Below are positions 34,111 to 42,152 of a stretch of DNA of 44,001 nt, piece by piece. The stretch comes from Thalassobacterium sedimentorum. GTDB taxonomy: Bacteria; Verrucomicrobiota; Verrucomicrobiia; Opitutales; Coraliomargaritaceae. The stretch spans positions 1 to 44,001 of the forward strand of contig NZ_JARXIC010000029.1 of NCBI RefSeq assembly GCF_031127905.1. Direction: 5' to 3'. A program made the position numbers and the translations under genes. Positions within the stretch are counted from its first letter, which is position 1, and every line of letters starts with the position of its first letter. The notes under the pieces were generated by a model. It worked only from the letters and a program-made list of their open reading frames with translations, did no database searches and was not told the DNA's origin.

Positions 34111-35313
34111 ATGCCTTCATTAACAAAAGCCCTGCAAACATTTGATGCAGTTCAATCCAATCTCGATAAGTTAGGTGTCCTCTGGAACGAAATATCTGAT
34201 TTGATCCCAAAAGGCATTGCATTTGTTGATTCGAGCGAAAACGCATATGATGACCGATGCCGCACTTTTACCGATATTGCAAAAGCGCTACCCAAAATCG
34301 ACGGTTGGAGTATGCCCATTGATTTATATGACCTGAATGCAATTGGTCAGATGAGGCTAGATGCTGCAGAACTAGACGAATTTTCATGCAAAGTTGCGGT
34401 TGAAGATGCGATATATGCGCAAGGTAAGCATATCCAAGATTACAGATATCGTTTCAGTAAGAAGCGTAGAGCCTTGGTGCGCGCCAAACTCATTGAGACA
34501 ATGGAGCATGTTGATAACCTAATATTGTCACTAGGGAAATTGTATCCTACGGGCTTCCAACCTACAGACCAGTCCTTAAATAACCCAGAATGGCTGGACT
34601 TAGCTTCATCTGTTGCACTTATAAATACACTCCTGGGAGATTCGATCAAACGCCCTAAAGGATGGAGTGATCTTAACCGCCATCTTCATTTCGGATTAGT
34701 TTGCGACCTCTTTGATATTATTAAGCATGACTGGCCTGCGGTGAAACAAGGGATTGAGGCCTCGCTCTATGGAAACGATGAAGCGCTACCAGTAGATGTC
34801 GGCGATTTAGGGGAATTGGTGAGTTCGAACCCCCATGGTGAAGTAGTGAGTGGTCTAGCATGGGAGACACTGTCACCTGAAAGTTTTGAACGCCTAATCT
34901 TTACCTTAATTTCACGCACTCCAGGCTACGAAAACCCTCAATGGCTGACTGGAACCAATGCTCCTGATCGAGGACGAGACCTTTCGGTTTCTCGTGTTAC
35001 GCAAGATCAACTTGGTGGTACGTTGCGACATCGACTTATAATCCAATGCAAGCACTGGTTGTCTAAAAGTGTGTCACTACCAGACTTAACCGCCGCCAAA
35101 GGTCAGATGACGCTATGGGAACCTCCACGCGTAGATTGTCACGTAATAGCAACGTCTGGCCGTTTTACCAGCGATGCAGTTGACTATGCCGAAAAGCACA
35201 ACCAATCAGACTCGGGGCTACGGATTGAACTTTGGGCTAACAGTCACCCAGAAAACCTACTTGCTTCACGCCCTGCAATTATTGCTGAATTCCAGCTACG
35301 ACAATCTAACTAA
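34111..35313 (+). CDS. Mrr-like restriction-endonuclease-fold protein with novel N-terminal domain
   Basis: A 400-residue protein. The first 250 residues are a helical region I do not recognise (starts MPSLTKALQTFDAVQSNLDK). From about 255 a Mrr-type catalytic domain begins: WETLSPESFERLIFTLISR, then GTNAPDRGRDLSVSR with the metal-binding Asp, then RLIIQCKHW with Q-x-K, and VDCHVIATSGRFTSDAVDYA. This set is the typical Mrr_cat pattern. A single transcription unit is likely with the RES-domain gene 12 bases downstream. Its role, DNA cleavage or an immune effector, is inferred. Confidence 0.75.
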   Translation: MPSLTKALQTFDAVQSNLDKLGVLWNEISDLIPKGIAFVDSSENAYDDRCRTFTDIAKALPKIDGWSMPIDLYDLNAIGQMRLDAAELDEFSCKVAVEDAIYAQGKHIQDYRYRFSKKRRALVRAKLIETMEHVDNLILSLGKLYPTGFQPTDQSLNNPEWLDLASSVALINTLLGDSIKRPKGWSDLNRHLHFGLVCDLFDIIKHDWPAVKQGIEASLYGNDEALPVDVGDLGELVSSNPHGEVVSGLAWETLSPESFERLIFTLISRTPGYENPQWLTGTNAPDRGRDLSVSRVTQDQLGGTLRHRLIIQCKHWLSKSVSLPDLTAAKGQMTLWEPPRVDCHVIATSGRFTSDAVDYAEKHNQSDSGLRIELWANSHPENLLASRPAIIAEFQLRQSN

Positions 35314-35325
35314 TGAAGTCTGAGT

Positions 35326-36147
35326 ATGGCGAAGAATATCATCCAAATATTAGACCCGGACTGGTTGGAACGCTTCCGCCTCGACCTATTATCTGATAAA
35401 GATTCTGAGTCGATTAATTGGAAATTTGGACAGCTGTTAAAGCACTACCAGCTTCTCAACTATCGTTTCAACTTTAGCGAACCAATATGGAGGGCACGTA
35501 TATGCTCTGAATCATCTGGCTACCAAAATGTCAAAGAATTGGAGGCACCTCCACCATCAATGATAACTAAACCTGGCAGGATTAATAATTGCGGCGAATC
35601 CGTTTTTTACGGCTCATTCAACAAACATGCTGTTTTTGAGGAAATTAAAGCTAGTGAAGGTTGCTATGTTCATATTGCTGGGTTTAAAATAAAAGAGGAG
35701 ATAAGATGTGGTCTCGTGGGTGAATACTATAAAGTGCATCGCTCAGGTAAATCTTCGATCTCGGACGAAGCAGGAGCATTGATTAATAGAATTCTGTCTG
35801 GAATACCTCATAAAAAAGGGATCGGGTTCATATTGATCGACGCAATACTGTCTGAAATTCTTGCTAAAAAGAATGCTAGTGCTGAGGGCTACCTATATAC
35901 ACGAGCGCTTGGGCGACAACTCTTGGAAAAATTGCCGGATATTGACGGTTTAGTTTATCCAAGTGTCGCTTCAAGCCATGCGATGAATTTAGCTTTAAAT
36001 GTCGATGCTGCGCGGAGCAAATTAGAGTTATCTGGGAATTCAGTTTTGAAGATAGTAAAACGCTATGAATATGGGATTTACGACTATGAGCTTATAAGGA
36101 ACGCATCAGGTCATTATCAGGACGGAACAATCAACTGGGAACCCTAA
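35326..36147 (+). CDS. RES-domain protein (NAD-degrading toxin family candidate)
   Basis: A 273-residue protein whose middle and end fit the RES fold: IWRARIC at the front (Arg), KPGRINNCGESVFYGSFNKH with the G-R-x-N-x-x-G...Y segment, AVFEEIKASEG with Glu, and a late GLVYPSVASSHAMNLAL with the Y-P-S...N motif. RES toxins hydrolyse NAD+ and belong to RES-Xre toxin-antitoxin pairs, but here no Xre antitoxin is adjacent. The partner is an Mrr-like nuclease. The first 60 residues are extra. Catalysis is inferred from residues seen. Confidence 0.72.
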   Translation: MAKNIIQILDPDWLERFRLDLLSDKDSESINWKFGQLLKHYQLLNYRFNFSEPIWRARICSESSGYQNVKELEAPPPSMITKPGRINNCGESVFYGSFNKHAVFEEIKASEGCYVHIAGFKIKEEIRCGLVGEYYKVHRSGKSSISDEAGALINRILSGIPHKKGIGFILIDAILSEILAKKNASAEGYLYTRALGRQLLEKLPDIDGLVYPSVASSHAMNLALNVDAARSKLELSGNSVLKIVKRYEYGIYDYELIRNASGHYQDGTINWEP

Positions 36148-36607
36148 TGTGGATGTTAAACCTGAGGCACGACACTATCTAACTTTCGATGCAAACTGGT
36201 TAAACTCAGTCTGCATCGCATAAACGATGTAAGCTGCCGGGAGCAATGAAAGCAAGAGCCCCAAGGTATCGGCAATAACGAAGAAGAACGAAAAGCCTGA
36301 TTTCCCGCAGCGCGGGAGAAATTCTGCCATCCCTGCGCTTAAACCTGTCAAGGTCGTATGGGGCTTAATTGCCGGAACCTTTTCGTCGCCCGACCTCTAT
36401 TCCGGCAATTCGGGACAGCCCCATCTCCACCTTGACAGGACGAATCATCGTCCGCTCCGGGCACTCTCTAGCTTCGCTCGCCGCTTGGCAGGAAATTCAG
36501 GCTTTCAATCAAGGCAGCCCACTCCCCAAAGGATGCAAGGAATATGAGAATGAAGGTGTGGGCGGCGCATGTTTGGGAAAATCAGTTCTCCGGTGATGGG
36601 AGCTGCG
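36148..36607. other. 460-base gap with nested inverted repeat; no gene
   Basis: I see no credible gene between the RES-domain gene and the NTase toxin gene (its stop is at 36608). The region holds a CCCGCAGCGCGGG hairpin near 36304, the nested inverted repeat at 36344-36439 and a small GGACGA-ATCA-TCGTCC hairpin at 36438-36453. The frame 36369-36596 is judged a shadow. Confidence 0.5.
36344..36439. repeat. 96-base nested inverted repeat
   Basis: Three paired arms in nested order: CCTGTCAAGGT (36344-36354) with ACCTTGACAGG (36429-36439); ATGGGGC (36358-36364) with GCCCCAT (36418-36424); AATTGCCGGAA (36367-36377) with TTCCGGCAATT (36400-36410). All three arms pair perfectly and short unpaired internal loops separate them. 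This could be a folded RNA, a REP-like mobile repeat or the end structure of a small element. Confidence 0.85.
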
Positions 36608-37396
36608 TCAGGAGTTGTTGGGGATTTGGAAATAGGTTCTCACTGCTGCGAGTAAACGCTCGGGACGCAGTCCGCCTCCAAAGATTACTTTGAGCGCACT
36701 TAGAATGCGGGGCCACTCCGGTGAGGACTCTGGAAAAGCCGCCAGAAACCGCTCCAGATCCTCGCGCACCGTTGTCGGCAACTCGGGACCAGCGATGTCA
36801 GGCAGTGTGGCGGCAAGGCGGAAGATGTCTGAGCGATGTTTGTCGATGTCTTTCGAATCGATCTTTTCGCCACGGTCCCGTCGTTCGGAAAGATCCAGCC
36901 ATGCCCGCGCCTTGAGTGGGATGAGTGCGGCGACACTGGCGAAATGGAGTCCGTCGCTATCGACGTGTTCGTTTTCAACGAGGGTTGTATAGGCGTCATC
37001 CAAAAGAATGGCGGAGAGACTGCGCTCGTGCAGGGTCGATCCCACGGGAATGATGGTCTGCCCGTCGGCCAGCTCGAAGACCTCCGGATTGCGACTGAAA
37101 AGCTCCAGCATCGCGGGGAAGCGTGCGTCACTGGGCTTGGCAAAGCGGTAGAGGATGGGTGTTTCATCGGAACGCTGCCGAACCTCGTAGCCGCCCTCTT
37201 CGATAAAGGCACGAAAGGCGGCGACAAAGCGCTGATCGAGGGCATGGATCAAAAGGACAATGTCGAGATCTCTCGTGGCTCGAAAATCAAGGGCCTGCCT
37301 GCTGAACCAATCGTCGCAGGCCGCACCGCCGATGAGAACGAAGCCTTCCTTAAATTCACGAAAGCGCTCTCGAAAGATGTCGAGCCCCCTTACCAT
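36608..37396 (-). CDS. AbiEii/MenT-like nucleotidyltransferase toxin
   Basis: A 262-residue nucleotidyltransferase: EGFVLIGGAACDDWFSRQAL followed by RATRDLDIVLLIHAL, the G-G...D-x-D signature of the AbiEii/AbiGii fold. Further C-terminal helices include LKARAWLDLSERRD and a Lys/Asp region typical of the family. These toxins transfer nucleotides to targets such as tRNA. It is the second gene of a pair, overlapping the antitoxin-like gene by 7 bases (37390-37396). Cargo-type defence: AbiE systems act as type IV toxin-antitoxin or abortive infection modules. Confidence 0.8.
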   Translation of the reverse strand: MVRGLDIFRERFREFKEGFVLIGGAACDDWFSRQALDFRATRDLDIVLLIHALDQRFVAAFRAFIEEGGYEVRQRSDETPILYRFAKPSDARFPAMLELFSRNPEVFELADGQTIIPVGSTLHERSLSAILLDDAYTTLVENEHVDSDGLHFASVAALIPLKARAWLDLSERRDRGEKIDSKDIDKHRSDIFRLAATLPDIAGPELPTTVREDLERFLAAFPESSPEWPRILSALKVIFGGGLRPERLLAAVRTYFQIPNNS

Positions 37397-38379
37397 GCAA
37401 TCCCCTCCAGCAACTGTTCCAATGCTTGCTCGACACGTTCGTCTTCTGTCGAGCGCATCGCGAGGTAGAGGGAGAGCGGATCAACCGTCTCTGCGTCGCT
37501 GAGCAATCTGGGATCATACGACCAGAGTTCAATGCAGGCGTCGGCAGTGTCGGCGTCGGGAAGAAGTGTCAGCACGCCTTGCTCGACCAAGGAATCGAAC
37601 CGATCCGATCCGAGGGCATAGGTAGGGAGTGGATCCTCCGCTAACATCGAATGACGACTTAAGGCACTGAACCCGGAGAGTAAGGCGGGCAGCTCCCCCG
37701 TCGAGTGCCGGACCCAATGCGTCGCTTTGACCGGCGAGGTCATTTTATCTTTCACCATGTCCCAAGTGGAGGCCTTACTCCGTGGAAATTCAAGCAAGAG
37801 CGCCCGCCCGGCGCGCTTGATTGAGCAGATGCCCGACTCTAGGAGTTCATTCTTCACTTTGCTCAGCATCATCGCGGAGCACTGGAGCTTTTCGGCAATG
37901 ACGCGGAGAGGAACGCCCTCCAGGGACTCGCACTGTAAATGATAGAGGACCGCCAACTGAGCGGTCGGGCTGAGACTTGCCTTGGCCCCCTGCGTCGAAC
38001 GGGGAAAGTGCTCGCGTAAATCGACCAGTGCGGAGGGAAGAAATGCCTGATTGCCCGGAACGATAAAGGGCACACCGCGCTGCACGAGGCGATCACGGGT
38101 GCTCGAAGGCAGCGATGGTAAGACAAAGACCGGGCTGCCCCCCAGATGCGGTGTCAGTTTTTTCGCTTGGGCCTCATACTCACCAGCAGACCCGGGAGCC
38201 TGTGGAGCGTTTTCGAGGATCAGCTGCCATAGGCGACCGAACAGCTCGATGGAAAAAAAGCTGTAGCGGTCGCGCATGAAAAGGGGCAGATGCGGGACAT
38301 CCATTTTCTGGAGGGCCGGTTTGGCACCCGAAACTTTCTCAAGGTAATTCCTGAGATCGCGGAGGAGAGGTTCTGGCAT
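37390..38379 (-). CDS. AbiEi-like winged-helix antitoxin/repressor
   Basis: A 329-residue protein with a winged-helix segment in the middle (AVLYHLQCESLEGVPLRVIA, then MLSKVKNELLESGICSI). N- and C-terminal regions are typical of MarR-like partners of AbiEii-type NTases. The listed start is ATG 38379; a TTG one codon upstream is possible. It precedes the toxin gene, as expected for an antitoxin, and a perfect palindrome sits 18 bases upstream of the start, supporting autoregulation. Confidence 0.72.
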   Translation of the reverse strand: MPEPLLRDLRNYLEKVSGAKPALQKMDVPHLPLFMRDRYSFFSIELFGRLWQLILENAPQAPGSAGEYEAQAKKLTPHLGGSPVFVLPSLPSSTRDRLVQRGVPFIVPGNQAFLPSALVDLREHFPRSTQGAKASLSPTAQLAVLYHLQCESLEGVPLRVIAEKLQCSAMMLSKVKNELLESGICSIKRAGRALLLEFPRSKASTWDMVKDKMTSPVKATHWVRHSTGELPALLSGFSALSRHSMLAEDPLPTYALGSDRFDSLVEQGVLTLLPDADTADACIELWSYDPRLLSDAETVDPLSLYLAMRSTEDERVEQALEQLLEGIAW

Positions 38380-38397
38380 CAACGTAAACTAGACTTC

Positions 38398-38426
38398 GGA
38401 CGATAAACATGTCAAGTTTATCGTCC
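38398..38426. promoter_or_regulatory. Operator palindrome of the AbiE-like pair
   Basis: GGACGATAAAC (38398-38408) and GTTTATCGTCC (38416-38426) are perfect reverse complements with a 7-base spacer, just upstream of the antitoxin start. An outer GTAAAC/GTTTAC pair flanks it (38384-38389 and 38435-38440). The symmetry fits binding of a dimeric winged-helix repressor. The sequence between must also hold the promoter. Confidence 0.7.
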
Positions 38427-38494
38427 CTCATGTTGTTTACAATAATTGGTCATAGCTTGATTGCACAATCAAGGGCGATAATTTAAACAAGTTC

Positions 38495-38782
38495 ATGATT
38501 TATAGTCCGTCCGGCAGAGGCGTAAGTGACTGTGGCGGCGCTGGACAACTTCCCGGCAAATGGATCGAGATTCCGGACGAGACCGACGGCACTTGGAAAG
38601 AAATCCGTAACGTGCTCGCGCCCTCCCCGCCCCCAGAGGCAGAAGAACACGCCATCCACGATTACGACAGGACATGCCCTTCAGCGGCGAAGGTGTGGAT
38701 TGATTTCGAGATATTCATCGAAGGACATTTCAAAGCATACAGCATCAGTTTTGCAAATCGCTGCAATCTCCCTCCTTGCTGA
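38495..38782 (+). pseudogene. ArdA-like antirestriction protein, truncated
   Basis: A 95-residue frame with ArdA-like beginnings: VSDCGGAGQLPGKWIEI compares with the LSDYNxGxLHGxWIE of ArdA, then EIRNVLAPSPPPEAEEHAIHDYD matches the EEIxxMLAxSPxPxAEEWAIHDYE block. ArdA mimics DNA to inhibit type I restriction and has about 165 residues. Here the similarity fades after residue 60 and the frame ends early (NRCNLPPC). So it is probably a broken copy. Assignment is from memory of the ArdA pattern. Confidence 0.55.
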
Positions 38783-38880
38783 TGGGTTTGCACCCAAAGG
38801 AATTGGGAAGAACGCGTGCATGAGCATTCCCTATTAAGCCTGATGGCTTCCTGTTACCTTGTCGGCGTAACGGAAACGCC

Positions 38881-39228
38881 ATGAAAGAAGCCACCAAATC
38901 CATCATCGAACTAGCGATTAACAACGACGATCAAGTTGATCCTCAAATCGTCGAATTTATCATGATGGCATTGGCAGGCAACCTCCCTGGGCCAAGCTGC
39001 AACCAAAATCACAGCACCAATGAACCACTGCTGCTAAAAATGAACGACGCAGCCAAGAAACTGGGAGTTAGTCGCGTTACCTTTTGGAGGCTCGTCAATA
39101 CCGGCGCGATAAAACCGATTGAAATTTTTGATGGAGTATTTCGCTATAGTTACGGCGATTTGGTGAATCTTTCCCAACAGCGTTCGCAGTATAAGCCAAA
39201 GGCGCGAGGAATGAACAGTGCCGCCTGA
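38881..39228 (+). CDS. Excisionase/MerR-like helix-turn-helix protein
   Basis: A 115-residue protein whose second half has KMNDAAKKLGVSRVTFWRLV followed by NTGAIKPIEIFDGVFRYSYGD. This is the helix-turn-helix of small excisionase/HTH_17 proteins. The first half is acidic and helical. It ends 3 bases before the convergent integrase stop, so it is in the place expected for the recombination directionality factor. RBS-like sequence before ATG 38881 is weak. It could also be a transcription regulator. Confidence 0.72.
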   Translation: MKEATKSIIELAINNDDQVDPQIVEFIMMALAGNLPGPSCNQNHSTNEPLLLKMNDAAKKLGVSRVTFWRLVNTGAIKPIEIFDGVFRYSYGDLVNLSQQRSQYKPKARGMNSAA

Positions 39229-39231
39229 AGC

Positions 39232-40689
39232 TTAGGGTTGAGTTAAGAGCTTGGCAGCTTGACCGTTCTCTTTAGCTGAATGCCGATCAAGCAAAGACCT
39301 CAAACCATCAAGGAGCTGTTTCTTAAGCTCCGAATTTCTTTTGCCTTCCAGCCGTTGCGACAGCTCGATCAGGCGAAGAATTGCCCCTCGCTCGTCGCCT
39401 TGCTCAGTGCTCGAATTTGCATTATTCATCAACAAGCCGGGCATTTTTGATTCCAGGTTTTTCCTGAAGTAATCACGCCCCGGCTGGAAATAGTGCTTCA
39501 GGACGATATCAACCGTCTTGTGTCCGGTCACCATTCGCACGAGTTCCAAGTCAACTCCAGAGGTTAACGCGAGAGTGACCCAACTGACTCGAAACGAGTG
39601 AAAATCACGAATCGAAGCATTCCTCAAACCGATCTTTCTTTTAGCGTGAGTATCTGCGACGTGAATTGCTCCCGGAGTCTTTCCGGCATTTTCGCCTTTC
39701 ACCGCATCGTAGTATCCAGCGGCCTTTAAAACCTGCTTAACCCGCCATGTAATTCCATCCGGATTTTTTAAATACATCTCTGCCTGCTCGGGAAACAAAT
39801 ACTTGCTTCCCGCCTTGAACGGATGATTTTTCAACTCATCCTCCAGCAGAGGAAAAAGAGGGATTTGCGCAATTTTCCCAGTTTTGCCAGTCTTCACCTT
39901 GATGAACTTTTGTTCGAAATCAACCGAGCTTGGAGCCAACAGGCAGCAGTCCCCCCTGCGCATCGCGGTACAAATTCCGGCAATAATTACAGGCCGAATG
40001 AAGGCGTGTTCCTTCCGACTGACGATCTCAACAATATTTGAGAGTTCATCAATCTCATAGGGCTTACGGAAAACGGTATCTTCTTCTTTAGTCGGAATCG
40101 CACCAAAGGGATTTTTGAAGATAGCGGCATCATCCGCTAGCGCCTTGAAGGTGGATCGCAGTAGAATCAACGTGTTATTGAACGTCTTTGCGGAGACGCC
40201 GCGTTCGGCCTCTGCCTGCATGAAATCTCCAGCCATTTGCTTACGAACATCGGCCATCTCACAGACCTTCTTTTTCGAGTAGTTCTCCTCAAGGAATACA
40301 ATGAAGCGCTCAAAAGTGGACTCAACCTGCTTGACGTATCGATCCGAATGTTTCCGTTTTCTTGGAATGCTCTTCCAAGCGGCACACATGCCCATTTTCG
40401 TCTTGGTCGCCCTTAGCGGAATAGATCCCGCTCGGTCACCCGTTCGAGCTTCATGGATCGTTTGCAGTATCTCAACCGTAGCCTTCTTCTGACTCGCCTC
40501 GTTTTGCAGCTGCCGAAGTTTTTCTTGGGCCTGCCCTCTTGATCTTTCAAACAACGCGTCTCCTTTTTCTCGTAGGGAGGATGGGCGTTTGCCTTTAATT
40601 TCAATACCCAAGCGAACGTTTTTTCTGGCCCCGTTGACCATGATGCGCCCGTAGAACCACTTGGAATCAGAATTCATTTGTAATGCCAT
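39232..40689 (-). CDS. int: Tyrosine recombinase (integrase) of the element
   Basis: A 485-residue site-specific recombinase. Catalytic pattern: CTAMRRGDCCLLAPSSVD (Arg I near residue 245), KVKTGKTGKIAQIPLF (Lys), HSFRVSWVTLAL (His-x-x-Arg near 364), MVTGHKTVDIVLKHYF (His, then the nucleophilic Tyr near 400). The first 200 residues are an arm- and core-binding region (KRKHSDRYVKQVESTFERF). The start lies about 290 bases from the tRNA-Met fragment, the normal place for an integrase next to its att site. It is longer than the 350-400 residues of many integrases because of the N-terminal and C-terminal extensions. Confidence 0.93.
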   Translation of the reverse strand: MALQMNSDSKWFYGRIMVNGARKNVRLGIEIKGKRPSSLREKGDALFERSRGQAQEKLRQLQNEASQKKATVEILQTIHEARTGDRAGSIPLRATKTKMGMCAAWKSIPRKRKHSDRYVKQVESTFERFIVFLEENYSKKKVCEMADVRKQMAGDFMQAEAERGVSAKTFNNTLILLRSTFKALADDAAIFKNPFGAIPTKEEDTVFRKPYEIDELSNIVEIVSRKEHAFIRPVIIAGICTAMRRGDCCLLAPSSVDFEQKFIKVKTGKTGKIAQIPLFPLLEDELKNHPFKAGSKYLFPEQAEMYLKNPDGITWRVKQVLKAAGYYDAVKGENAGKTPGAIHVADTHAKRKIGLRNASIRDFHSFRVSWVTLALTSGVDLELVRMVTGHKTVDIVLKHYFQPGRDYFRKNLESKMPGLLMNNANSSTEQGDERGAILRLIELSQRLEGKRNSELKKQLLDGLRSLLDRHSAKENGQAAKLLTQP

Positions 40690-40976
40690 AGAATAGCCTT
40701 GATTTGAGGTGAATAAACGACGGTCGCAGCTATAAGCGACCGTCCCGGTTGCGGTATCAGTTCACCGCCTTTATAACCTATTCACTTCTAGCCAGTTGAA
40801 ACTTGAACGTTTCCTTGTGACAGCTAAAATTCAGGCTCATGAAGCAATCTGAAACAATGACGATCAGAATTGCTTTCTAACGTACCCAAAGACTAAGTTT
40901 TGACCCATGTCAGTCAATAAAATATACTGAAAATCCCATAAGACCCTTAAATAAAGTCATTTCTGACTTATGGCAC
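40690..40976. other. Integrase upstream region, no gene
   Basis: 287 bases between integrase start and the tRNA fragment. I see no gene; the region is fairly AT-rich and probably contains the integrase promoter and arm-type binding sites. No clear repeat array was found by eye. Confidence 0.4.
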
Positions 40977-41027
40977 ATCAGGCTCATAACCTGAAGGTCC
41001 TAGGTTCAAATCCTAGCCCTGCACCCA
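40977..41027 (+). other. tRNA-Met(CAT) 3' fragment, attachment site
   Basis: The 3' two thirds of a tRNA: anticodon arm TCAGG-CTCATAA-CCTGA (anticodon CAT), variable loop AGGTC, T arm CTAGG-TTCAAAT-CCTAG, acceptor strand CCCTGCA, discriminator C and CCA. No matching 5' acceptor strand (TGCAGGG) or D arm exists upstream, so it is a fragment, as left at one end of an element that integrates into a tRNA gene. The integrase is 290 bases away. This defines the likely right boundary of the ICE. Confidence 0.85.
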
Positions 41028-41170
41028 TTTGAAAGGTCGATTCGCGAAGCGAGTCGGCCTTTTTAATGTCCGGTGCAATCGAGGAGTTGAACCTAGGTTC
41101 TACCGAGGAGCGCAGGCGACGACACAGGAGGAACGAAGTGATCGACCAAACAATCCTAGCCCTGCACCCA
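41009..41170. repeat. 19-bp direct repeat of the tRNA 3' end (nested att)
   Basis: The last 19 bases of the tRNA fragment (AATCCTAGCCCTGCACCCA) occur at 41009-41027 and again at 41152-41170. The CCTAGGTTC part of the T arm also recurs at 41092-41100, separated from the second copy by about 50 bases. So a second, internally interrupted tRNA end follows the first. Confidence 0.85.
41032..41064 (+). terminator. Terminator after the first tRNA fragment
   Basis: AAAGGTCGATTCGC (41032-41045), loop GAA, GCGAGTCGGCC plus TTTTT (to 41064). A strong stem with T run, the kind that follows tRNA genes. Confidence 0.75.
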
Positions 41171-41175
41171 ATTTA

Positions 41176-41207
41176 AAAGCTCCTTAGATCACTCTAAGGG
41201 GCTTTTT
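41176..41207 (+). terminator. Terminator after the second tRNA 3' end
   Basis: AAAGCTCCTTAGA pairs with TCTAAGGGGCTTT (one G-T pair) around a short loop, then TTT. It lies 5 bases after the second 19-bp copy, as for a real tRNA terminator. This supports that copy having once been the end of an intact tRNA. Confidence 0.75.
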
Positions 41208-41350
41208 CATGCCTATCTAGCGCGATGCTACGTTAGTTAGCTTAATCCGATAGTTTTCGTGTGTTTCCGTGAATCGAGATCACGTAACTCAAAGTTAACT
41301 CAACGATTTTGAAGCCATTTCCCCTCAAACAAATGAATTTGAGACGACGC

Positions 41351-41667
41351 TCAAGCGACCGGACTCAACACTTCATTTACGCTGGATTGGAAGATCCGCA
41401 TGCTCTGAGGGTAATGACGACGTAAGCGCTTTCCCCTCAATTCGTCAGATTCGAGCATTCGAGAGACCGTTTTAGTAGACACCCCCAGTTGCTTCGCTGC
41501 GGCGGTAAACGTAATCAGTCGATCTTGCTTCGGCTCTCGTATCAGATCTTCGAGCAAATGAAGCGCTGCTTCGAGTTCACCCCGCTCCAGTAGCCCGGTC
41601 GCAAGCGCAGGCCCCGCAAATGTGCGTAGAATGTCGATGGTTTCGCGTGTAGGTCTTTTTTCATCAT
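41351..41667 (-). pseudogene. HTH excisionase-like gene with one-base frameshift
   Basis: The 3' part reads LITFTAAAKQLGVSTKTVSR and then MLESDELRGKRLRRHYP, an HTH_17/excisionase-like domain. Its only in-frame start is a TTG at 41555-41557. But the same frame extends upstream with helical sequence (TIDILRTFAGPALATGLLE) without an ATG. A well-placed ATGATG at 41662-41667 is in another frame and would join it if the T6 run at 41656-41661 had one more T. So it is either frameshifted, an assembly error, or slips on the A6 in the transcript. Confidence 0.6.
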
Positions 41668-41885
41668 AACTTTCTATAGGATGCCGACTGGTCTGCTCAA
41701 GCCCACCATGTGCCTCCCTACCCCCTACACCCTATAAAAGGCCCCTAAAGGGCGAGAAAATCGCCTTATTATAGTAAAACAACTCCCAGTCTTTCAATTT
41801 GCTGGCATCATTACAGAAACACCCCCCCACCCTTGAAATTCAGATTAGAAAAAAATTATGAGAATTTTTCTGAGAATCCGTTTTT

Positions 41886-42104
41886 TTAGAGAACAGATGA
41901 ATGCCTCCGAGAATACGTAAAGCGATCAAGCATACTCTCAACATCACAACGGCGAAAACGAATACATCTCTTTGACAAGTGTATCGCGGGAATCATCCCA
42001 GCCAACTCGTAGCGGCGGAGCGTCCGGCGCGAGACTCCCAATTCTTTCATTAGTTCCTCGGGGGTGAATAAATTAAGACTACTGCCATCATTTGAGTTCT
42101 GCAT
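41886..42104 (-). CDS. MerR/excisionase-like HTH protein, divergent from viperin
   Basis: A 72-residue protein from ATG 42104 (an upstream TTG at 42110 is possible). It has the HTH ELMKELGVSRRTLRRYELAG followed by MIPAIHLSKRCIRFRRCDVE, a short DNA-binding domain of the HTH_17/MerR type. It is divergent from the viperin operon with about 50-90 bases between, so it is the obvious candidate regulator of that operon. It has no effector domain. Confidence 0.7.
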   Translation of the reverse strand: MQNSNDGSSLNLFTPEELMKELGVSRRTLRRYELAGMIPAIHLSKRCIRFRRCDVESMLDRFTYSRRHSSVL

Positions 42105-42152
42105 CTCCAACGAAAAGCACTTTTAAACTAAAATTAGAAGTCAAACCCATCT

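Noticed and set aside
36369-36596. 75-residue frame in the gap after the RES gene
   Set aside because: It runs through the nested inverted repeat, has odd composition and no RBS.
38526-38837. 103-residue frame overlapping the ArdA-like remnant
   Set aside because: The other frame carries the ArdA-like blocks; this one is Arg/Ser-rich and featureless.
40977-41027. Complete tRNA-Met gene
   Set aside because: The anticodon and T arms are good, but there is no D arm or matching 5' acceptor strand, so it was recorded as a fragment and att site.
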